Source: Streptomyces sp. NBC_01255 (GTDB lineage Bacteria; Actinomycetota; Actinomycetes; Streptomycetales; Streptomycetaceae). From it: a stretch of 64,000 bases of DNA. The notes under the pieces are model-generated. The model was not told where the DNA came from, did no database searches, and worked only from the letters and a program-made list of their open reading frames with translations. Of this stretch, positions 25,915 through 35,002 are shown one piece after another. Position numbers and translations under genes: made by a program. Each line of letters starts with the position of its first letter. Position 1 is the first letter of the stretch. The stretch lies in contig NZ_CP108474.1 of the NCBI RefSeq assembly GCF_036226445.1, forward strand, positions 1,736,001 to 1,800,000. The letters are read 5' to 3'.

Positions 25915-26364
25915 TCAGTATTCGGCGGCCTCGGCGTACACCTGGTACAGCTCCGGCGCGCCCCGCATCGCCCAGTCGAGACCGGCCTCGACGACCTGGA
26001 TCTCCCGGCCGGAGGCGAGCCGCACCACGGGCCCGCCACTGGGCCACACCTGCCACAGGGCCCCGGGCACGTTCCGGACGATCACCGTGCCGAGGTAGAG
26101 GCCGGCGTCGTTGCCGAACCAGGGAAGCTCCTCGGGGTCGTCCCGCCAGCGGGGCGGCAACTGGTCCAGCTCCTGGAGGGAGCGCGGGCTGCTGTCGAGC
26201 ACCACCCCGGATTCCTCGACGCGGGCGCGGAGCAGCTCGCACTCGGAGAGCAGCTCGCCCACCCCGTCGGGGTCACGGTCGAAGTCGGCGGCCGACGGTT
26301 CGCCGGCCTCCTCCATCTCGCTCCCGTGCCGCTTGCGCCACTTGTCCAGAAACGGAATGTTCAT
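25915..26364 (-). CDS. Conserved Streptomyces protein (DUF6278-like)
   Basis: A 149-residue soluble acidic protein. The N-terminus NIPFLDKWRKRHG and the central ELPWFGNDAGLYLGTVIVRN resemble a streptomycete family I recall as DUF6278; the assignment is from memory. No catalytic motif, signal or membrane helix. It lies between the glu promoter region and exonuclease III. Function unknown. Confidence 0.8.
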   Translation of the reverse strand: MNIPFLDKWRKRHGSEMEEAGEPSAADFDRDPDGVGELLSECELLRARVEESGVVLDSSPRSLQELDQLPPRWRDDPEELPWFGNDAGLYLGTVIVRNVPGALWQVWPSGGPVVRLASGREIQVVEAGLDWAMRGAPELYQVYAEAAEY

Positions 26365-26450
26365 CCGAACAGCCTCGCACCGCCACCTGCCGGTCGACCA
26401 CCCGGCGCGCGGAGATCATCAGCTCCGCGCACCCCGCTCGTACGCCGAGA

Positions 26451-27230
26451 TCACACGTCGAGGTCGACCACGACCGGCGCGTGGTCCGAGGCGCCCTTGC
26501 CCTTGCGCTCCTCGCGGTCCACGTAGCTGTCCGAGACCGCCTCGGCGAAGGGCTTGTTGCCGTAGACCAGGTCGATGCGCATGCCCTTGTTCTTCGGGAA
26601 GCGGAGCTGGCGGTAGTCCCAGTACGTGTACGGGTGGTCGTACTTGAGGGGGCGCGGGACCACGTCGGTCAGACCGGTCTCGCGCAGGCCCGCGAGGGCG
26701 GCCCGCTCCGGCTCCGTGACGTGCGTGGCGCCCTCGAACTCGGCGATGTCCCAGACGTCCTCGTCGGCCGGGGCGATGTTGTAGTCGCCGAGGACGGCGA
26801 AGGGGCGCTCTCCGGCCGCGTCGTCCGCGACGGCCGCCTTGAGCGCGTCCAGCCAGCGCAGCTTGTACGCGTAGTGGTCGTGGATCACCTCGCGGCCGTT
26901 CGGCACGTAGACCGACCAGACGCGGACGGGTCCGCAGGTCGCGGAGATGGCCCGCGGCTCCTCCACGCCCTCGTACTCGGGGCCGCCGGGCAGGCCCGTG
27001 ACGACGTCCGCGAGGCCGACGCGGGAGACCAGGGCCACGCCGTTCCACCGTCCGGTGGCGTTGACCACCGACTCGTAGCCCAGCGCGCGCAGCTCCTCGG
27101 TGGGGAACTGCTCGGCGGTGCACTTGGTCTCCTGGATGCACAGCACATCGGTGCCGGTGCTCTCCAGCCAGGCCAGGAGGCGGGGCAGCCGGGCGGTGAT
27201 CGAGTTGACGTTCCAGGTGGCGATGCGCAT
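26451..27230 (-). CDS. xth: Exodeoxyribonuclease III
   Basis: A DNA-repair AP endonuclease and 3'-5' exonuclease of 259 residues. Family motifs are complete: IATWNVNSITARLPRLL (Asn), CIQETKC (catalytic Glu), VWSVYVPNGR, LGDYNIAPAD (Asp/Asn), RIDLVYGN and the C-terminal GASDHAPVVVDLD (Asp-His pair). Begins at ATG 27230. It acts on abasic sites and damaged 3' ends. Ordinary in length and composition. Confidence 0.96.
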   Translation of the reverse strand: MRIATWNVNSITARLPRLLAWLESTGTDVLCIQETKCTAEQFPTEELRALGYESVVNATGRWNGVALVSRVGLADVVTGLPGGPEYEGVEEPRAISATCGPVRVWSVYVPNGREVIHDHYAYKLRWLDALKAAVADDAAGERPFAVLGDYNIAPADEDVWDIAEFEGATHVTEPERAALAGLRETGLTDVVPRPLKYDHPYTYWDYRQLRFPKNKGMRIDLVYGNKPFAEAVSDSYVDREERKGKGASDHAPVVVDLDV

Positions 27231-27300
27231 GGGCGCAAGCCTACTGGCGGGGTGTGACAGTCGGCGGATTCGGCCGGCTGACGGGCGTGGACCCGTCCTT

Positions 27301-27933
27301 TCAGAGCTCGGCGGAGGCGCCGGGGGCGAGGCGGGAGTGGTCGGTGCCGCCGAGGGCGCCGATCTGCCGGTCGTAGATCGGCCGGGCGAGGTCGGTGAGG
27401 AGGGCGTCGTGGATGTCGTACGCCCGGCGCGGCTTCACCTCGCGGACGTAGTCGATGACCTCGGAGATCTTGTTCCAGGGGGCCATGACCGGCAGCAGCA
27501 GCGTGTCGACGGGGTGGTCGGGGACGGTGAGCGCGTCGCCGGGGTGGAAGACGGCGCCGTCGACGAGGAAGCCCACGTTGGTGATGCGCGGGATGTCGGG
27601 GTGGATCACCGCGTGCAGCTCGCCGTGGACCTGGACGTCGAACCCGGCGGCCGTGAAGGTGTCGCCGTGGCCGACGGTGTGCACCCGGCCGGGGAAGGCC
27701 GCCGAGAGCCGGTCGGCGACGCTCCGCAGCGTCCAGACCTCGGCAGCCGGGTTGGCTTCCAGGGCCGCGCGCAGCCGGCTCTCGTCGAAGTGGTCCGGGT
27801 GCTCGTGGGTGACGAGCAGGGCGTCCGCCCCGAGGGCCGCGTCCTCCTCGGTGAAATTCCCCGGGTCGAGGACGAGCGTCCGGCCGTCCTTCTCCAGCCG
27901 GACACAGGCGTGGGACATCTTCGTCAGCTTCAC
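27301..27933 (-). CDS. MBL-fold metallo-hydrolase (UlaG-like)
   Basis: A 210-residue metallo-beta-lactamase-fold hydrolase. The zinc motif is LLVTHEHPDHFDES, and VFHPGDALT supplies a further ligand; YDIHDALLT ends the fold. The N-terminus KLTKMSHACVRLEKDGRTLVLDPG is typical of the YycJ/UlaG-like branch. The GTG start at 27933 lies 9 bases after the stop of the PcaL-like gene, so the two are probably co-transcribed. Substrate unknown. Confidence 0.9.
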   Translation of the reverse strand: MKLTKMSHACVRLEKDGRTLVLDPGNFTEEDAALGADALLVTHEHPDHFDESRLRAALEANPAAEVWTLRSVADRLSAAFPGRVHTVGHGDTFTAAGFDVQVHGELHAVIHPDIPRITNVGFLVDGAVFHPGDALTVPDHPVDTLLLPVMAPWNKISEVIDYVREVKPRRAYDIHDALLTDLARPIYDRQIGALGGTDHSRLAPGASAEL

Positions 27934-27942
27934 GCGGCCAGG

Positions 27943-29202
27943 TTACGCGGGAGGCGTCGTCTCCTCCCGGATGACGCGGGTGACCACCCGCAGGGCGGAC
28001 TCGGCGGCCGGGAGGCCGCAGTACACGGCGGTGTGGAGCACGATCTCGCGGAGCTCGTCGGGCGACAGGCCGTTGCGGAGGGCGGCCCGGGTGTGGTCGG
28101 CGAGTGCCTCGTGGTGGCCTCCGGCGATGAGGGCCGTGAGGGTGACGGCGCTGCGGGTGCGCCGGTCGAGGCCCTCGCGGCTCCAGACCTCGCCCCAGGC
28201 GTACCGGGTGACGAGATCCTGGAACCCGCTGTCGGGATCGTCGGCGAGTGCCTGGTCCACGTGGGCGTCGCCGAGGACCTCGCGGCGCAGTCCGAGGCCC
28301 GTCTCGTACGGGTCGGGCCGGCCGGTGTCGGCGGGTTCGGCGGCCGGTGCCTCGGGGGCGGGCTCGGCGGCGGGGGCCGGGGTCGCGGGGAGCGGCGGCA
28401 CGGCCAGGATGCCGCCGGTCTCCTGGGCGGTGTCCGCGAAGTGCTCGGTGAGCAGGTCGGTGACGGCGGCGGGCTGCTCGACGGGGGCGAGGTGCGAGGC
28501 GCCGGGGACGACGGCGAGCCGGGCGTCGGCGATGCCGGCGACCAGGGTGCGGGCCTCGGCGGGGCCGGTGACCTGGTCCTCGGAGCCGACGAGGACGAGG
28601 ACGGGGATGCCGATGCGGTCGAGTGCCTCGCGCACGTCGAAGACGGCGAGGGCCTCGCAGGCGGCGACGTAGCAGGCGGGGTCGGTCGTCCGGACCATCT
28701 GGACGGCCCAGTCGACGATGGCCGGCTGCGCGCCCGCGAAGAGCGGGGTGAACCACTGCTCGGGGGCGGTGCGGGCCATCGGTTCCAGACCGTTCGTCCG
28801 GACGATGACCCCGCGCTGCCTGAACTCGTCGGCGCTGCCGAACCGCGGCGAGGTGGCGACCAGCGCGAGCGAGGCGACCCGCTGCGGTGCGCGGAGCGCG
28901 AGGTCGAGGCCCACGGCGCCGCCGAGGGAGCAGCCCGCGTAGCCGAAGCGCTGGACGCCGATCGCGTCGAGCGTGGCGAGGAGCCGGTCGCCGAGCTCGG
29001 CGACGGAGGTGAAGGGCTCGGCCGGGGCGCCGCCGTGACCGGGAAGGTCGAAACGGACGACCCGCCACTCGCGCGTGAGCTCGGGTATCTGCCGGTCCCA
29101 CATGTGCCAGGTGGTCCCCAGAGAGGGCCCGATGACCAGGACCGGAGCGTCGTCTCGCCCGTCGACGCGATATTGCAGGGTGTTCGTCGGTGTCTCACTC
29201 AC
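27943..29202 (-). CDS. pcaL: PcaD-PcaC fusion: 3-oxoadipate enol-lactonase / 4-carboxymuconolactone decarboxylase
   Basis: A two-domain enzyme of 419 residues for the last ring-derived steps of the protocatechuate branch. Residues ~5-265 are an alpha/beta hydrolase with nucleophile Ser in GYAGCSLGGAVGLDL, Asp in VLVGSEDQVTGP and His in VPGASHLAPVEQP. A Pro/Ala linker (ATPAPAAEPAPEAP) leads to a carboxymuconolactone decarboxylase domain (YAWGEVWSREGLDRRTRS; VLHTAVYCGLPAAESALRV). The start GTG 29202 is preferred because GAGAGG precedes it; a GTG at 29226 is possible. No other pca genes are in the window, so it stands apart from a full pathway. Confidence 0.9.
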   Translation of the reverse strand: MSETPTNTLQYRVDGRDDAPVLVIGPSLGTTWHMWDRQIPELTREWRVVRFDLPGHGGAPAEPFTSVAELGDRLLATLDAIGVQRFGYAGCSLGGAVGLDLALRAPQRVASLALVATSPRFGSADEFRQRGVIVRTNGLEPMARTAPEQWFTPLFAGAQPAIVDWAVQMVRTTDPACYVAACEALAVFDVREALDRIGIPVLVLVGSEDQVTGPAEARTLVAGIADARLAVVPGASHLAPVEQPAAVTDLLTEHFADTAQETGGILAVPPLPATPAPAAEPAPEAPAAEPADTGRPDPYETGLGLRREVLGDAHVDQALADDPDSGFQDLVTRYAWGEVWSREGLDRRTRSAVTLTALIAGGHHEALADHTRAALRNGLSPDELREIVLHTAVYCGLPAAESALRVVTRVIREETTPPA

Positions 29203-29320
29203 CCGCAAGACCCTCTCATCTCTCACAAGCTCTCACGTCGCCGGGTCGAACCTAACGGCTCGGGGCGGCCCGAGTCGCCGTAGACGTTGTCGACGGGAAA
29301 CCGGTCCTGGACGGCAAGCG

Positions 29321-29350
29321 GGCCCCGGATCTCCTTTCGGAGCCGGGGCC
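29321..29350 (-). terminator. Strong hairpin terminator
   Basis: GGCCCCGG-AT-CTCC (29321-29334) pairs with GGAGCCGGGGCC (29339-29350) around a TTTC loop, a 12-bp stem with a 2-base bulge. It lies 40 bases past the stop of the secreted protein gene at 29391-29906 and separates it from pcaL. Confidence 0.75.
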
Positions 29351-29390
29351 GTGGCCGTGGGGGGTGGGGGTGGGGGGTGGGGGCGTGGGC

Positions 29391-29906
29391 TCAGACGGAG
29401 TTCCGGGCGGCGGTGGCGCGCCGGCGCATCCTGAACAGGACGCCCGCGGCGGCGCCGCCGAGGAGCAGCGCGGCGCCGAGGGCGTACGGGCTGCCGCTGT
29501 CACTGCTGTCCGCGGCTGCGGTGGCGGCCCAGCCGAAGCCCGCTTCCACGGCACCGTTCGGCCGGCCGGAGATCTGGTAGGTGACGGTCTGCTTGATGCG
29601 GGGCGGGCACTTGAGGGTCACGGTGTCCGTGCCGGAGACGGCGTCCAGCGGGAGTGTGAACTCACCCACCAGGACGCCCTTCCGGTCGCCCGGCAGGAGG
29701 TGGAACTTCCCGCCCGCCTCCGACTCACCCTTTCCGTAGGTCTCCTTGCCGCAGGCGGTGGTGCTGACGGTGACGGTGGTGCCAGGGGTCGCCTTCCCCG
29801 GATTGACCCGGACGTCACCGTCGGGCGCCGCGACGGCGGAGGGTGCGGACAGGGCAAGGGCGACCAGGACCAGGGCGAGCTGGGAACCTGTACGTGCGAG
29901 ACGCAT
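29391..29906 (-). CDS. Secreted protein with C-terminal membrane anchor, function unknown
   Basis: A 171-residue exported protein. The start ATG 29906 follows AGGAGAG. The signal peptide is LARTGSQLALVLVALALSAP with AVA as the likely cleavage site. The middle is an immunoglobulin-like beta-rich domain (VRVNPGKATPGTTVTVSTTA; PRIKQTVTYQISGRPNG) with two Cys. A C-terminal helix (ALGAALLLGGAAAGVLF) then RMRRR anchors it, so the body faces outward. No LPxTG sortase motif. A common streptomycete cell-surface type with no known function. Confidence 0.85.
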   Translation of the reverse strand: MRLARTGSQLALVLVALALSAPSAVAAPDGDVRVNPGKATPGTTVTVSTTACGKETYGKGESEAGGKFHLLPGDRKGVLVGEFTLPLDAVSGTDTVTLKCPPRIKQTVTYQISGRPNGAVEAGFGWAATAAADSSDSGSPYALGAALLLGGAAAGVLFRMRRRATAARNSV

Positions 29907-29986
29907 GCTTCTTCTCTCCTTCGACGGAGCTTTCCTGGCCGGCTGGGCCGCGCGGCGCCTGTGCTGTGCTCCGTTCACGAGAGGAT

Positions 29987-30042
29987 CCCCGACCGGTGAC
30001 CACCGCAACGGGAACGTCGCGCGTGATGTCCCCCGGTCGGGG
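29987..30042. promoter_or_regulatory. Widely spaced inverted repeat upstream of the secreted protein
   Basis: CCCCGACCGG (29987-29996) and CCGGTCGGGG (30033-30042) are perfect 10-base reverse complements separated by 36 bases. They lie 80-135 bases upstream of the gene ending at 29391 and downstream of the FAD monooxygenase stop. They may be paired regulator half-sites, or the stem of a terminator-like hairpin. Confidence 0.4.
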
Positions 30043-30166
30043 TCTTGATCGCCCTCACTGGTCATCATCGCCGCAGGTCACCGCGGCCCGTGCGATGCTC
30101 GGGAACGAACGGCGCCCTGCGCGCGAACGGGCTAGAGTGCGTCTCCTCCATGAGCCGGCCAGTCGA

Positions 30167-31843
30167 TCACCGGCCTCGAGAACCAGCCCGGCCCAGGATC
30201 GCCGTGAGGGCTTGCCGCAACGCCTCGCCGGGATCAGCCGACGCCCCTTCGGACCGCCACGCGACGAACCCGTCGGGGCGGACCAGCACCGCGCCGTCCG
30301 TGGTGACGCCGTGGGCCTCCGCCCAGTCCGTGTCGCTCGCGGGGGAGAGCTCCGCGTCGGGTCCGTCGCCGATCCGGTACGAGTCGAGCGGCACCGCAAG
30401 CTGTTGCCCGACGCGTGTCGCCGCGGTGTGCCACCCGCCGGCGCCGTCCTCGGAACTCAGGAGCACCAGGGACCGCTCGTACAGGTCGAGGGTAGAGACG
30501 CGGGTACCGGCGCGGTTCAGCCACATGTGGGGTGCCCGGCTCCCGGGTTCGCCCGTCAACCGCAGTGCGTCGGACACGGCCGGCAGCGTCCGGTCGGCGC
30601 CCAGGACGGCGCCCTGCTGATAGCGGTAGCCGAGCACCTCGTTGAGGATGCCGCCCTTCCTTCCCTGGGGGCCGCCGGATCCGGGGCCGGGGACGTACCC
30701 GGGGTGGCTGTGTTCGACCGACCGCGCCGAAGCCCGGGCGCTCGTCGCCTCCGCCACCGGCCGGCGCTCCGCGTCGTAGGACGCGAGCAGGCCGGGGCCG
30801 GCCCATCCGCCCAGTACGGCGGCGAGCTTCCAGGCGAGGTTGTGCGCGTCCTGGATACCGGTGTTGGAGCCGAACGCCCCGGTGGGCGGCATCTCGTGAG
30901 CCGAATCGCCGACGAGGAACACCCGGCCGTCCGCGTACCGTTCGGCGATCCTCTCGGCCGCGTGCCAGGGAGCTCTGCCCGTGATCTCCACATCGAGGTC
31001 CGGCACCCCCACGGCCCGCCGGATGTGTTCGATGCACCGCTCGTCGGTGAACTCCTCCAGCGTCTCGCCGTGTTCGGGGTGCCAAGGAGCGTGGAACACC
31101 CAGCGCTCCCGGTTGTCGACCGGCAGCAGAGCCCCGTCGGCCTCCGGGTTCGTCAGGTAGCAGACGATGAACTGCCGGTCGCCGACGACGTCCGCGAGGC
31201 CGCGGGAGACGAAGGTGACGCTGACGTTGTGGAACAGGTCGCCCTGACCGTTCTGCCCGATGCCGAGCCGCTCGCGAACCGGGCTGCGCGGGCCGTCCGC
31301 CGCGACGAGATAGTCCGCACGGATGGTGGTGTGCTCACCGGTGTCGCGGCTCTTGACCTGCGCGGTGACCCCTTCGGCGTCCTGATCGAACGACATCAGC
31401 TCCGTCGAGAACCGCAGATCCCCGCCCAGCTCACCGGCGCGCTCGAGCAGCACCGGTTCGAGATTGTTCTGGCTGCACAGGCACCACCCGGCGGGGCTGA
31501 AGCGGGCGAGCCCGCCGCCGGGATCGATCTCCTTGAACAGCCACTCGCCGACATCGCCCACCAGGCTCGGCGTCTGCAGGATGCCGTTGTTGTGCGCCAG
31601 GACCGACGCGGCCTCCTGGATGCGCTGCGTCACCCCGGCGCTGCGGAACAGCTCCATCGTGCGCACGTTGTTGCCGCGGCCGCGCGGGTGGATCGAGGTG
31701 CCCGAATGGCGCTCGACCAGTGTGTGCGGCACTCCGAGACGCCCCAGGAACAGCGAGGTGGACAGCCCCACCAGCGAGCCGCCGACGATGAGTACGGGCG
31801 TGCGGTGACCGGCTGCTTCGCCGGCCACGTCGAATCGGTTCAT
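30167..31843 (-). CDS. FAD-dependent aromatic monooxygenase, spore-pigment tailoring (whiE ORFVIII-like)
   Basis: A class-A flavin hydroxylase of 558 residues that would hydroxylate the aromatic polyketide. The FAD-binding loop is LIVGGSLVGLSTSLFLGRLG, the DG motif is YLVAADGPRSPVRERLG and the GD motif is VFLVGDSAHEMPPTGAFG. The start ATG 31843 has GGAG seven bases upstream and is preferred over GTG 31861. It is divergent from the SchA/CurD-like gene, exactly as the hydroxylase gene is in the known whiE spore-pigment cluster. Expected to act during sporulation. Confidence 0.93.
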   Translation of the reverse strand: MNRFDVAGEAAGHRTPVLIVGGSLVGLSTSLFLGRLGVPHTLVERHSGTSIHPRGRGNNVRTMELFRSAGVTQRIQEAASVLAHNNGILQTPSLVGDVGEWLFKEIDPGGGLARFSPAGWCLCSQNNLEPVLLERAGELGGDLRFSTELMSFDQDAEGVTAQVKSRDTGEHTTIRADYLVAADGPRSPVRERLGIGQNGQGDLFHNVSVTFVSRGLADVVGDRQFIVCYLTNPEADGALLPVDNRERWVFHAPWHPEHGETLEEFTDERCIEHIRRAVGVPDLDVEITGRAPWHAAERIAERYADGRVFLVGDSAHEMPPTGAFGSNTGIQDAHNLAWKLAAVLGGWAGPGLLASYDAERRPVAEATSARASARSVEHSHPGYVPGPGSGGPQGRKGGILNEVLGYRYQQGAVLGADRTLPAVSDALRLTGEPGSRAPHMWLNRAGTRVSTLDLYERSLVLLSSEDGAGGWHTAATRVGQQLAVPLDSYRIGDGPDAELSPASDTDWAEAHGVTTDGAVLVRPDGFVAWRSEGASADPGEALRQALTAILGRAGSRGR

Positions 31844-32077
31844 TGTCGTCTCCGGCGTCACCTACGACGCGAGTCGGGGATGGGATGCAGATTCAAGTCC
31901 TTCGGGGTCGGGTCCGCGTGTCGGGGGCACCCGGATGACACGCGGTTCACTCGTCCGCTCTTTCGGGCTCGCGCGCCGTCGACGCTCCTGTCAACTATCG
32001 ACACATCACGACCCCGGCGTTTCAGCCACGTAGGTCGTCCCCGCCCCCCCCACTGAGAAGAGAAAGAGGTGTGCCGG
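31844..32077. promoter_or_regulatory. Divergent promoter region of the spore-pigment cluster
   Basis: This 234-base gap separates the monooxygenase from the main pigment operon and must contain both start sites. It is less GC-rich than its surroundings. In whiE the operon promoters depend on sporulation sigma factors; I see no unambiguous -10/-35 pair to mark here. Confidence 0.5.
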
Positions 32078-33199
32078 ATGGCCCCCTCGGGACGCATCTC
32101 GCAGTCGGCCTTCGACGGCTCCAAGCTGCGGGTGATCCTCCTGCTCGACCTGTACGAAGGAGCTCAGCAGCAGTTCCTGGAGGCGTACGAACTCATGCGG
32201 AAGCAGGTCGCCTCCGTGCCCGGTCACATCAGTGACCAGCTCTGCCAGTCCATCGAGAACCCCTCGCAGTGGCTCATCACCAGCGAGTGGGAGAGCGCTC
32301 CGCCGTTCCTCGCGTGGGTGAACAGCGAGGAGCACGTCGAAACCGTCAAGCCGATGCACAGCTGCGTCCGGGACACCCGTTCGATGCGCTACAGCATCCT
32401 CCGGGAGACCGGTCCCGGTCAGCAGGCCTCGCGGACCGCGGCACCGGCGGGCGTGCAGGTGGCCGCCCGCGTGGGCGACGGTGCGGCACGCCACGCCCTC
32501 ACCTTCACCGTCAAGCCGGGCTCCGAGTCGAAGGTGGCGGAGATCCTGGCCGGGTACGAGTCGCCCCGGGCCCAGGTCGACGAGAACACACGGCTGCGCC
32601 GTACCTCCCTCTTCATGCACGGCAATCGCGTCGTGCGGGCCGTGGAGGTGGAGGGCGACCTCCTCGCGGCACTCAGGCACGTCGCCCGTCAGCCCGAGGT
32701 ACGAGCGGTCGAGGAGGCCATCAACCCGTACCTGGAGCAGGACCGGGACCTGACCGACCCCGAGTCGGCACGTGTGTTCTTCACGCGTGCCGCGCTCCCG
32801 GCCGTGCACCACGTGGTGTCCGACCGGCCGGCACCGGCCGACCTGCGACGGCACGCGCTGTACTACCCGGCCAAGGAAGGCCGCGGGATGGAGCTGGCCC
32901 GGCTGCTCGCCCATCAGGACCAGGCAGCGGCGGACGATCCGGACAGCCCGGTGCACGGCAGCACCGTGTTCCATCGCGACGACATCGTGGTGCGCCTCAT
33001 CGACATCACGGGCGAACTCGACCTCGACCCCGTGGCCTCCCTCGGGATCAAGGGCGCCGGCAAGGCGGTGGAGCTGGAACATCTCCTCGACGGCGCCGCG
33101 ATCGGCGTCGAGGGCTCCCTGAAGACGGAACGCAACGTCAACCGGCTCCTGTCGCACGCCGACATGCTGCCCGTCACCGACCGCTCGGCGGATTCCTGA
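32078..33199 (+). CDS. SchA/CurD-like protein of spore-pigment synthesis (whiE ORFI-like)
   Basis: The first gene of the plus-strand pigment operon, 373 residues. The N-terminal ~105 residues form an antibiotic-biosynthesis-monooxygenase-like ferredoxin fold ([40 protein letters not shown]). The rest is a repeated SchA/CurD-type region ([78 protein letters not shown]). Homologues occur only with type II spore-pigment synthases; the role is unclear, perhaps cyclisation or oxidation. ATG 32078 with AGAGG is preferred over GTG 32069. Confidence 0.88.
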   Translation: MAPSGRISQSAFDGSKLRVILLLDLYEGAQQQFLEAYELMRKQVASVPGHISDQLCQSIENPSQWLITSEWESAPPFLAWVNSEEHVETVKPMHSCVRDTRSMRYSILRETGPGQQASRTAAPAGVQVAARVGDGAARHALTFTVKPGSESKVAEILAGYESPRAQVDENTRLRRTSLFMHGNRVVRAVEVEGDLLAALRHVARQPEVRAVEEAINPYLEQDRDLTDPESARVFFTRAALPAVHHVVSDRPAPADLRRHALYYPAKEGRGMELARLLAHQDQAAADDPDSPVHGSTVFHRDDIVVRLIDITGELDLDPVASLGIKGAGKAVELEHLLDGAAIGVEGSLKTERNVNRLLSHADMLPVTDRSADS

Positions 33200-33266
33200 C
33201 GGCCAGTCGCTGCGCCTGCCGCAGTCGCTCACCCGCACGTCCCTGCCACATCCGGAGGTATCAACC

Positions 33267-33737
33267 ATGCTCAAGCAACGTCCACGCATCGTGAACCTGA
33301 GCGAGACGGAACCCAACCGCAGGCGGGGAGGTGACCTGCGGGCCATGCTCACGCCGGCCACCGTGGGTGCCACCAGCGGCTTCATGGGCCTGGCCATCGT
33401 CCAGCCGGGCGAGCGCATCGGCGAGCACTACCACCCGTACTCCGAGGAGTTCGTGTACGTCGTCTCGGGCGCGCTGGAAGTGGACCTGGACGGCGACACG
33501 TACGCACTCAAGACCGATCAGGGGCTCCTGATCCCGATCGACGTGCGGCACCGCTTCCGCAACGTGGGCGACGTGGAGGCCCGCATGGTGTTCCACCTGG
33601 GCCCGCTCGCCCCCCGGCCGAGTCTCGGCCACGTCGACACGGAGGTCACCGAAGAGGCCCAGTTCGCCGCCGCCGGCCCACACCCGACCGTGCACGACCC
33701 GGGACAGGTGTCCGAGCGAAGCGGGGCCATCGAGTGA
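33267..33737 (+). CDS. Cupin protein of spore-pigment synthesis (whiE ORFII-like)
   Basis: A small beta-barrel protein of 156 residues. The two cupin motifs are visible: [21 protein letters not shown] (His-His-Glu) and [14 protein letters not shown] (His). GGAGG lies nine bases before ATG 33267. Its stop overlaps the KS-alpha start by GTGA, so the two are translationally coupled. Equivalent cupins occur next to the ketosynthase in whiE, sch and cur clusters, and may help cyclise or stabilise the polyketide. Confidence 0.92.
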   Translation: MLKQRPRIVNLSETEPNRRRGGDLRAMLTPATVGATSGFMGLAIVQPGERIGEHYHPYSEEFVYVVSGALEVDLDGDTYALKTDQGLLIPIDVRHRFRNVGDVEARMVFHLGPLAPRPSLGHVDTEVTEEAQFAAAGPHPTVHDPGQVSERSGAIE

Positions 33738-35002
33738 CCCGGCGAGTGGCCGTCACCGGCATCGGTGTGGTCGCTCCGGGCGGCACCGGAGCGAAGGCGT
33801 TCTGGGACCTCCTCGCCGCCGGCCGTACCGCGACCCGCGGCATCACCCTGTTCGACCCGGTCGGGCTGCGCTCCCGCATAGCCGCCGAGTGCGACTTCGA
33901 CCCTGCGGACCATGGCCTGGACCCGGACCTGAGCCGCCATACCGACCGGTACATCCAGTTCGCCGTCGTCGCCGCCGGGGAAGCCGTCCGCGACTCCGGA
34001 CTCGACACCGACACCGAAGACCCCTGGCGCGTCGCCGTCTCCCTGGGCAGCGCCGTCGGCGGCACCACCCGGCTCGAACACGACTACGTCCTGGTCAGCG
34101 CGGGCGGCCGGCGGTGGGACGTGGACCACCGCGCGGCCGACCCCAAGCTGCACATGGCGTTCTCGCCGAGCACGCTCGCCTCCGTCGTGGCCGAACAGTT
34201 CGGCGCCCGCGGCCCGGTGCAGACCGTCTCCACCGGATGCACCTCCGGCCTCGACGCCGTCGGCTACGCCTTCCACACCATCGAGGAAGGCCGCGCGGAC
34301 GTCTGCATCGCCGGGGCGTCGGACTCCCCGATCTCCCCGATCACCATGGCCTGCTTCGACGCCATCAAGGCCACGTCGCCCGACAACGACGACCCGGAGC
34401 ACGCCTCCCGGCCCTTCGACAACAACCGCAACGGTTTCGTCATGGGCGAAGGCGCGGCGGTCCTCGTCCTGGAGGAGTACGAGCACGCCAGGGCCCGCGG
34501 TGCGCACATCTACTGCGAGATCGGCGGCTACGCCACCTTCGGCAACGCGTACCACATGACCGGACTGACCGGCGAGGGACTGGAGATGTCCCGGGCGATC
34601 GACACCACGCTCGACCAGGCCCGGCTCGACCCCACGCTGATCGACTACGTCAACGCGCACGGCTCGGGCACCCGGCAGAACGACCGGCACGAGACCGCCG
34701 CCGTGAAGCGGTCCCTGGGCGCACACGCCTACGACACGCCCATGAGCTCCATCAAATCCATGGTGGGGCACTCGCTCGGCGCGATCGGCGCGATAGAGGT
34801 GGCCGCCTGCGTCCTCGCGCTGAAGCACCAGGTGGTACCTCCGACGGCGAACTACGAGACCCCCGACCCCGAGTGCGACCTGGACTACGTGCCGCGCACC
34901 GCCCGCCCCCGGAAGCTCAGGAACGTGCTCTCCGTGGGCAGCGGATTCGGCGGCTTCCAGTCCGCGGTGCTCCTGACGGGTCCGGGTGGGAGGACACGAT
35001 GA
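33734..35002 (+). CDS. Type II ketosynthase alpha, spore pigment (whiE ORFIII-like)
   Basis: The chain-extending ketosynthase, 422 residues. The nucleophile is C169 in [16 protein letters not shown]; the two catalytic His lie in [16 protein letters not shown] and [15 protein letters not shown]. It forms a heterodimer with the chain-length factor encoded next, whose ATG overlaps this stop by 4 bases. It builds the poly-beta-ketone from malonyl-ACP. The start GTG 33734 overlaps the cupin gene. Confidence 0.97.
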   Translation: MTRRVAVTGIGVVAPGGTGAKAFWDLLAAGRTATRGITLFDPVGLRSRIAAECDFDPADHGLDPDLSRHTDRYIQFAVVAAGEAVRDSGLDTDTEDPWRVAVSLGSAVGGTTRLEHDYVLVSAGGRRWDVDHRAADPKLHMAFSPSTLASVVAEQFGARGPVQTVSTGCTSGLDAVGYAFHTIEEGRADVCIAGASDSPISPITMACFDAIKATSPDNDDPEHASRPFDNNRNGFVMGEGAAVLVLEEYEHARARGAHIYCEIGGYATFGNAYHMTGLTGEGLEMSRAIDTTLDQARLDPTLIDYVNAHGSGTRQNDRHETAAVKRSLGAHAYDTPMSSIKSMVGHSLGAIGAIEVAACVLALKHQVVPPTANYETPDPECDLDYVPRTARPRKLRNVLSVGSGFGGFQSAVLLTGPGGRTR

